From contig NZ_BOOF01000075.1 of the NCBI RefSeq assembly GCF_016863095.1, positions 1-33,572 on the forward strand: 33,572 nt of DNA, read 5' to 3'. Positions 28,974 to 33,572 of this stretch are shown here, one piece after another. The translations under genes were made by a program, and so were the position numbers. This stretch comes from Microbispora siamensis (GTDB lineage Bacteria; Actinomycetota; Actinomycetes; Streptosporangiales; Streptosporangiaceae). The notes under the pieces were generated by a model. That model was given only the letters and a program-made list of their open reading frames with translations. It did no database searches and was not told the DNA's origin. The first letter of the stretch is position 1; every line of letters begins with the position of its first letter.

Positions 28974-29167
28974 GCGGATTCGTTGCGGCGTACGGCGGCG
29001 GCCCGGGCGGCGAGGAGCACGGACAGGGCCTCGCAGTCGTCCGGGGTGAGCGGCGCGAAGGGGAGCAGGTAGAGCCTGCCTCCCGGGCCGTCGACGAGCT
29101 CGACCGGCAGGGGACGTGTGGGCACGTCTGCCGGAGCGGTGATGGTCGGCGCGGTGGTGGTGGTCAT
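28970..29167 (-). CDS. Small hypothetical protein coupled to ATPase remnant
   Basis: The 65-residue ORF encodes a Thr/Pro/Ala-rich N-terminus (MTTTTAPTITAPADVPTRPLP), a short beta-like segment (VELVDGPGGRLYLLPFAPLTPDDCEALSVLLAARAA) and a basic tail. I do not recognise a family. Its ribosome binding site is weak (GGAAGA about 13 nt upstream). The main support is the GTGA overlap with the P-loop remnant, typical of real actinomycete operons, and reasonable codon bias. It lies 128 bp beyond the kdpE stop, in the same direction. Confidence 0.5.
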   Translation of the reverse strand: MTTTTAPTITAPADVPTRPLPVELVDGPGGRLYLLPFAPLTPDDCEALSVLLAARAAAVRRNESA

Positions 29168-29295
29168 GATGACAGCGATTCTTCCGCACCCGACCGACAG
29201 TTCCGCGCCCGCGATGCCCGGCCTCAGCGCCGCCGCGCGCATGCGTGCCGGAGGGCTGGGAAGGCGCGCCTTCGCCCGCCGTCGGAGGGCGGCCG

Positions 29296-29964
29296 TCAGG
29301 GGGTGAATCGGTAGCCCATCCCCGGCTCGGTGATCAGATGGACGGGGTGGGCGGGCTCCCTCTCCAGCTTGCGCCGGAGCTGGGCCATGTACTGCCGCAG
29401 GTAGTGCGTCTCCTTGACGTACTGCGCGCCCCACACCTCGCTCAGCAGCTGCCGCTGGCTGATCAGCTTGCCGGGATTGCGGACGAGGAGTTCGAGGATG
29501 TGCCACTCGGTCGGGGTCAGCCGTACGTCGCCGGAGACGGTCTTGTCGGCGAGGTCGACCACGTGCTCCCCGATCCGTACGCGGGCGGGCTCGCTCTCCC
29601 GTGAGCCGGTGCGCCGGGTCACCGCGCGCACCCGGGCCAGCAGCTCGTCCACTCCGAAGGGCTTGGTGACGTAGTCGTCCGCCCCGGCGTCCAGCGCGTC
29701 GATCTTGTCCTGGTTGCCGGTGCGCCCCGACAGCACGATGATCGGGACGCTGCTCCAGCCGCGTACGCCGTGGATGACCTCGACCCCGTCCATGTCGGGC
29801 AGCCCGAGGTCCAGCACGATCAGGTCGGGACGCCGGTCCGCGGCCTCGCGCAACGCGGAGCCGCCGTCCGCCGCGACGGCGACCTCGTAACCGCGCGCGG
29901 CCAGGTTGATCCGCAGCGCGCGCAGGATCTGCGGCTCGTCGTCGACGACGAGGATCCGGCTCAC
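29296..29964 (-). CDS. kdpE: Response regulator KdpE
   Basis: The 222-residue OmpR/PhoB-type regulator has a receiver domain (RILVVDDEPQILRALRINLAARGYEV, phospho-acceptor Asp52 in LIVLDLGLPDMDG, switch Lys in YVTKPFGVDELLARV) and a C-terminal winged helix (RLTPTEWHILELLVRNPGKLISQRQLLSEVWG...THYLRQYMAQLRRKLE...GMGYRF). KdpE activates kdpFABC when K+ is limiting. GTG at 29964 overlaps the kdpD stop as GTGA. It is the last gene of the kdp unit in this window. A 14-bp palindrome (29260-29273) lies beyond its stop. Confidence 0.95.
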   Translation of the reverse strand: MSRILVVDDEPQILRALRINLAARGYEVAVAADGGSALREAADRRPDLIVLDLGLPDMDGVEVIHGVRGWSSVPIIVLSGRTGNQDKIDALDAGADDYVTKPFGVDELLARVRAVTRRTGSRESEPARVRIGEHVVDLADKTVSGDVRLTPTEWHILELLVRNPGKLISQRQLLSEVWGAQYVKETHYLRQYMAQLRRKLEREPAHPVHLITEPGMGYRFTP

Positions 29965-32561
29965 CGGGCCGCACCCCCGAGGTCCGGAGAACCGCCGAGC
30001 TCCACCGGGCTCCTCGGCACGTCGTGGTTGTGCACGGCGACGGGCAGGGTCACGATCATCGTGAGCCCTCCCCCGGGCGTCTCGTCGGGTGTCAACTCTC
30101 CTCCCATCGCCTCGGTCAGTCCGCGCGCCAGGGCCAGGCCCAGCCCGACCCCGGTGTGGTTGTCCCGGTCCCCCAGCCGCTGGAAGGGCAGGAAGATCCG
30201 GTCGTACGCGTCGCGCGGCACACCGGGCCCACGGTCGATTATCCGGATCTCGGCCCGGTCGCCGTACCTGCTGGCGGTGACGAGCACGTTCTCTCCTGCG
30301 GGGGTGTAACGGACGGCATTGGCGACGACGTTGGCGAGCACCCGCTCCAGCAGCGCCGGGTCGGCGACGACCTCGGGCAGGTCGTGCGGGATGTCGATCT
30401 TCACCTCGGCGGCGAGCGGCCCGAGGTCGTCGACCGCCCGGGGCACGATCTCCTCGACGGCGACCGGCTGGGCGGCCACGCCCAGCACCCCGGCCTGCAG
30501 TCGGCTCATGTCGAGCAGGTTCGCCACCAGGCGGTCGAGCTTGGCCAGCGACTCGTCCGCGGTCTCCAGCAGCTCCGCGCGGTCTTCCGGGGACCATTCG
30601 ACGTCGGTGGCGCGCAGGCTCTCCACGGAGGCCTTCGCGGCGGCCAGCGGGGTGCGCAGGTCGTGGCTGACCGCCGCGAGGAGCGCGGTGCGCATCCTGT
30701 CGGCCTCCGCGAGCGGTTTGGCCTGCTCGGCCTCCTCCTTCAGCCGTTCCTGCCGCAGGGCGACGGCCACCTGCGCGGCGAACGCCTCGATCACGCGCCG
30801 CTCGGAGGCGTCGAGCAGCCGTCCGCGCGCGGCGAGCACGAGGTCGCCGTCGATGTCCACGTCGGTGCCTGCGGCGTCCGGGCAGGCGCACGGCTCTCCC
30901 CCCGAGGTGGCGACGATCCGCCAGGAGGCGGGGTCGGACCGGTCGTCCGGTCCCTGCCCGACCTCGGGCCGCCGTTCCAGCAGCGTGACCGAGACCAGGC
31001 CGAACGTCTCCCGCGTACGCGCGAGCAGGGAGGGCACGGCGGCCTCGCCGCGCAGCACGTGCCCGGCCAGCGCGGACAGGATCTCCGCGTCCGCTCCGGC
31101 GCGGGCCGCCTCCCTCGTACGGCGGGCCGCCACGTCCACGATCATGCTGACCGCCGCCGCGACGAACACGAAGACGACCAGGGCGAAGAGGTTCTCCGGG
31201 TTGGCGATCGTCAGGGTGTGCAGGGGCGGGGTGAAGAAGAAGTTGAGCAGCAGGGACCCGGCGACCGCCGCCGTGATCGCCGGCCACATGCCGCCGATCA
31301 GCGCCACACCCACGACGGTGGTCAGGAACAGCAGGATGAAGCTCGGCAGCGCCAGCGTGCCCCGGAAGGGGAGCAGGACGGCGGTGAGCAGCGGCAGGCC
31401 GGTGAGCGCGACGGCCCACCCCGCCAGCCTGCGCCGCCGGGTGAGCGCCGCCCGCGACCGCTGCGGGCGCTCCCGTCCCTTCTTGACCTGCTCGTGCGTG
31501 ATCATGTGGACGTCGATCGAGCCGGAGCGGGCGGTCGTCTCGACGCCCACCCCTCTGCTGAAGATCTGGGCGACCCGGCCGCGCCGGGAGGCGCCGAGCA
31601 CGAGCTGGGTGGCGTTGACGCCGCGGGCGAAGTCGAGCAGCGCGCGGGGGATGTCGTCGCCGACGACCTGGTGGTAGGTGCCGCCCATGCTCTCCACCAG
31701 GGCGCGCTGGCGTGCCAGCAGCGCCGGGTCGCCTCCGGCGAGCCCGTCCGCCCGGGTGACGTGGACGGCCAGCAGATCGGCGCCCTTCGTGCGGTCGGCG
31801 ATGCGGGCGGCCCGCCTGATGAGGGTGTCGCCCTCCGGTCCCCCCGTCAGCGCGACGACGACCCGCTCGCGCGCCTCCCACGTGTCGGCGATGCCGTGCT
31901 CGGCGCGGTAGCGGTCGAGCTGCTCGTCCACCTCGTCGGCGAGCCACAGCAGGGCCAGCTCACGCAGCGCCGTCAGGTTGCCGACCCGGAAGTAGTTCGA
32001 CAAGGCGGCGTCCACCTTCTCCGGCATGTACACGTTGCCGTGCGCGAGCCGCCGCCGCAGCGCCTCCGGGGTCATGTCGACCAGCTCGACCTGGTCGGCC
32101 CGCCGTACGACCTCGTCGGGCACGGTCTCGCGCTGCGGAATGCCGGTGATGTGCTGGACGACGTCGTTGACCGACTCCAGGTGCTGGATGTTCACCGTCG
32201 AGATCACGTCGATCCCGGCGTCGAGGAGCTCGTCGATGTCCTGCCAGCGCTTGGCGTTGCGCGAGCCGGGCACGTTGGTGTGCGCCAGCTCGTCGACCAG
32301 GGCGACCTGCGGACGCCGGGCGATGACCGCATCGACGTCCAGCTCGGTGAAGGTCGCCCCCCGGTACGTCAGGGTCCTGCGGGGGACGATCTCCAGTCCC
32401 TCCAGCAGTTGCGCGGTGCGTACGCGGCCGTGGGTCTCCACCAGGCCGACCACGACGTCCGTGCCGCGTTCCCTGCGGCGGTGCCCCTCGCAGAGCATGG
32501 CGTACGTCTTGCCGACCCCGGGTGCCGCGCCGAGGTAGATCCGCAGCCGCCCGCGTGGCAT
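29961..32561 (-). CDS. kdpD: Sensor histidine kinase KdpD
   Basis: The 866-residue protein has the full KdpD order. The KdpD domain has Walker A GAAPGVGKTYAM (11-22), LVDELAHTNVPGSRNAKRWQDIDELLDAGIDVISTVNIQHLES and YMPEKVDAALSNYF. A universal-stress-protein-like domain follows at about 233-355. Four closely spaced membrane segments lie at about 382-476, then a GAF-like region. The HisKA domain has His633 in AAVSHDLRTPLAAAKASVESLR, and the HATPase has NVVANAVRYTP, DRGPGVP and GVGLGLALARGL. It senses K+ limitation and phosphorylates KdpE. The start is 6 bp after the kdpC stop, so it is transcribed with the transporter genes. Confidence 0.96.
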   Translation of the reverse strand: MPRGRLRIYLGAAPGVGKTYAMLCEGHRRRERGTDVVVGLVETHGRVRTAQLLEGLEIVPRRTLTYRGATFTELDVDAVIARRPQVALVDELAHTNVPGSRNAKRWQDIDELLDAGIDVISTVNIQHLESVNDVVQHITGIPQRETVPDEVVRRADQVELVDMTPEALRRRLAHGNVYMPEKVDAALSNYFRVGNLTALRELALLWLADEVDEQLDRYRAEHGIADTWEARERVVVALTGGPEGDTLIRRAARIADRTKGADLLAVHVTRADGLAGGDPALLARQRALVESMGGTYHQVVGDDIPRALLDFARGVNATQLVLGASRRGRVAQIFSRGVGVETTARSGSIDVHMITHEQVKKGRERPQRSRAALTRRRRLAGWAVALTGLPLLTAVLLPFRGTLALPSFILLFLTTVVGVALIGGMWPAITAAVAGSLLLNFFFTPPLHTLTIANPENLFALVVFVFVAAAVSMIVDVAARRTREAARAGADAEILSALAGHVLRGEAAVPSLLARTRETFGLVSVTLLERRPEVGQGPDDRSDPASWRIVATSGGEPCACPDAAGTDVDIDGDLVLAARGRLLDASERRVIEAFAAQVAVALRQERLKEEAEQAKPLAEADRMRTALLAAVSHDLRTPLAAAKASVESLRATDVEWSPEDRAELLETADESLAKLDRLVANLLDMSRLQAGVLGVAAQPVAVEEIVPRAVDDLGPLAAEVKIDIPHDLPEVVADPALLERVLANVVANAVRYTPAGENVLVTASRYGDRAEIRIIDRGPGVPRDAYDRIFLPFQRLGDRDNHTGVGLGLALARGLTEAMGGELTPDETPGGGLTMIVTLPVAVHNHDVPRSPVELGGSPDLGGAAR

Positions 32562-32567
32562 GACCGT

Positions 32568-33446
32568 TCACCTCTCCCTGTCGAGGGCCATATTGAGCTC
32601 CAGCACGTTCACGCCGGGCTCTCCCATGAAGCCGAGGGCTCGGCCGGTCGTGTGCTCCTTTATCAGTGTCCGCACCCTGGCCACGTCCAGCCCCCGTTCC
32701 CTTGTCACCCGGGGGGCCTGCAGTTCGGCGTACGCGACGGAGATGTGCGGGTCGAGTCCGCTGCCGCTCGCCGTCACGGCGTCCGGCGGGACGATCGCCC
32801 GGGCGTTCCCGCGCACCGGCACCGTACGACCCGCCGCGTAGTCCTGTCCGGGCTTGCCGCATTCGACCTTCACGCCTTGGTAGACCGGGATGAACGGCGT
32901 GGCCGGGCAGGCCTGGTTGACGCTGACCACCCTCGTGGGGGTGCCGACGGCGGGGAAGACCTTGAGCACCGCGCCCACCCCGTCCGCCGTGCAGTACGGC
33001 CGGGCTCCGCTGACGCCCTCCAGTTCGCCGACCGCCTTGGAGCGTGCACACACCTGGGTGAGCAGGGAGACCCTGCCCTTCCTCGCGGCCTGGTCCGTCC
33101 CCCGGGGGTCGGGCAGCCGGTCGACGACGTCCTGCGGGCCGAGGTTGCTCGCGCCCGAGGCGAGCGGGTCGTAGCCTCCCGCTGAGGGGCGGCTCTGGAA
33201 GTATCCGCGCACCGGGCGGCCGTTCCGGTCGGTGAAGCTCTGGCCGATGAGGGCGCTGCCCACGTCCCTGCCGTCCTCGCGCAGGATCGAGCCGTCGGCC
33301 CTGTGGGGGAGGAGGACCTGGGCGACGCCGGTCACCAGCAGGGGATACAGCCCGCCCAGGATCACCGTGAGCACGGCGACGGCCCGGACCGCCGCGAGGT
33401 GCCGGCGGAGCGTGTTCGGCAGGCGTTCCATCATGTTCCCAGCCAT
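32568..33446 (-). CDS. kdpC: Potassium-transporting ATPase subunit KdpC, with four-cysteine insert
   Basis: The KdpC core is clear: an N-terminal helix (AVAVLTVILGGLYPLLVTGVAQVLLP), GSALIGQSFTD, GYFQSRPSAGGYDPLASGASNLGP, and the C-terminal VTASGSGLDPHISVAYAELQAPRVTRERGLD. At 292 residues it is about 90-100 longer than E. coli KdpC (190). The extra segment (about 107-215) lies between those halves, in the extracytoplasmic part, and has four cysteines (133, 152, 180, 196), likely two disulfides. KdpC stabilises the KdpFABC pump. The start overlaps the kdpB stop as TGATG. Confidence 0.94.
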   Translation of the reverse strand: MAGNMMERLPNTLRRHLAAVRAVAVLTVILGGLYPLLVTGVAQVLLPHRADGSILREDGRDVGSALIGQSFTDRNGRPVRGYFQSRPSAGGYDPLASGASNLGPQDVVDRLPDPRGTDQAARKGRVSLLTQVCARSKAVGELEGVSGARPYCTADGVGAVLKVFPAVGTPTRVVSVNQACPATPFIPVYQGVKVECGKPGQDYAAGRTVPVRGNARAIVPPDAVTASGSGLDPHISVAYAELQAPRVTRERGLDVARVRTLIKEHTTGRALGFMGEPGVNVLELNMALDRER

Positions 33447-33572
33447 CAGGACATCCCCGGAAGGAGTTGGACGAGCAGGTCGATGAGCTTGATGCCGAGG
33501 AACGGGACGGCGATGCCGCCGAGGCCGTAGATGGTCAGGTTGCGGGTGAGCAGTGTGGACGCGCTGGAGGGG
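33446..33572 (-). CDS. kdpB: KdpB, potassium-transporting P-type ATPase subunit (3' end only)
   Basis: The window ends inside this gene. The last 41 codons read ...STLLTRNLTIYGLGGIAVPFLGIKLIDLLVQLLPGMS, which is the C-terminal transmembrane tail of KdpB (the NLxVYGxGGxxxPFxGIKLID motif). KdpB is the P1A ATPase that energises K+ uptake by KdpFABC. kdpF and kdpA, and the operon's promoter, would lie beyond the right edge. It overlaps kdpC by one base. Confidence 0.9.
   Translation of the reverse strand, partial: PSSASTLLTRNLTIYGLGGIAVPFLGIKLIDLLVQLLPGMS

Noticed and set aside
29260..29273. 14-bp palindrome GAAGGCGCGCCTTC after kdpE
   Set aside because: It is perfect but has no loop suited to a terminator and no T-run. 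It could be a protein site or chance in GC-rich DNA, so not listed as a feature.
30024..33185. 1053-codon open frame on the plus strand
   Set aside because: It is antisense to kdpD and kdpC, which are unmistakable. The long open frame comes from GC-biased codons; its translation is low-complexity His/Arg/Gly-rich.

Overview
The window is 33.6 kb of very GC-rich DNA with strongly GC-biased third codon positions. It has many GTG starts, 4-bp start/stop overlaps and actinobacterial families: a des siderophore cluster with DmdR/IdeR-type iron boxes, an ECF41 sigma factor, a PhoX-like Tat protein and kdpBC-kdpDE. This fits a filamentous actinomycete of the Streptomyces/Streptosporangiaceae kind; the genus cannot be fixed from the sequence. 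I saw no tRNA, rRNA, insertion sequence, CRISPR array or prophage.

Layout. 1-4.5 kb: a small hypothetical gene, a secreted repeat protein, an OhrR-like MarR regulator, a small membrane protein, an alpha/beta hydrolase behind a palindromic operator, and a Tat-exported PhoX/DUF839 protein. 4.5-5.8 kb: crcB-DUF190-crcB, a fluoride-channel operon with two 4-bp overlaps, on the minus strand. 6-10.4 kb: a two-repeat DUF1540 Cys protein, then DUF3311-SSS symporter-class II deacetylase under a divergent LacI regulator with two GGAACGTTCC operators. 10.4-11.5 kb: an APH(6)/hydroxyurea-type kinase whose ribosome binding site lies in an 11-bp inverted repeat.

11.5-24.5 kb is the core: a complete desferrioxamine-type locus. 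desABCD and a siderophore-binding lipoprotein gene lie on the minus strand. Two FecCD permeases, an ATPase, a penicillin-amidase-like DesG, a GNAT DesH and a FhuF-like [2Fe-2S] reductase lie on the plus strand. One near-consensus iron box precedes desA and a second lies between the divergent binding-protein and permease genes. Synthesis, import, iron release by reduction, and probable aryl-acyl tailoring are therefore encoded together under iron control.

24.7-33.6 kb: a secreted PL9 pectate lyase with full Ca2+-site and catalytic-Lys geometry; an ECF41 sigma factor coupled to an FAD oxidoreductase with a candidate ECF41 promoter; a 65-codon ORF coupled by GTGA to a broken P-loop (TmrB-like) gene; and the kdp potassium operon (3' end of kdpB, a kdpC with a four-Cys insert, kdpD, kdpE), which runs off the right edge.

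The most notable points are the desG/desH/fhuF-like extension of the des cluster, the import-and-deacetylate module with twin LacI operators, the sequestered ribosome binding site of the kinase gene, the tandem repeats carrying serial start codons at the desC/desD junction, and the frameshifted ATPase remnant.
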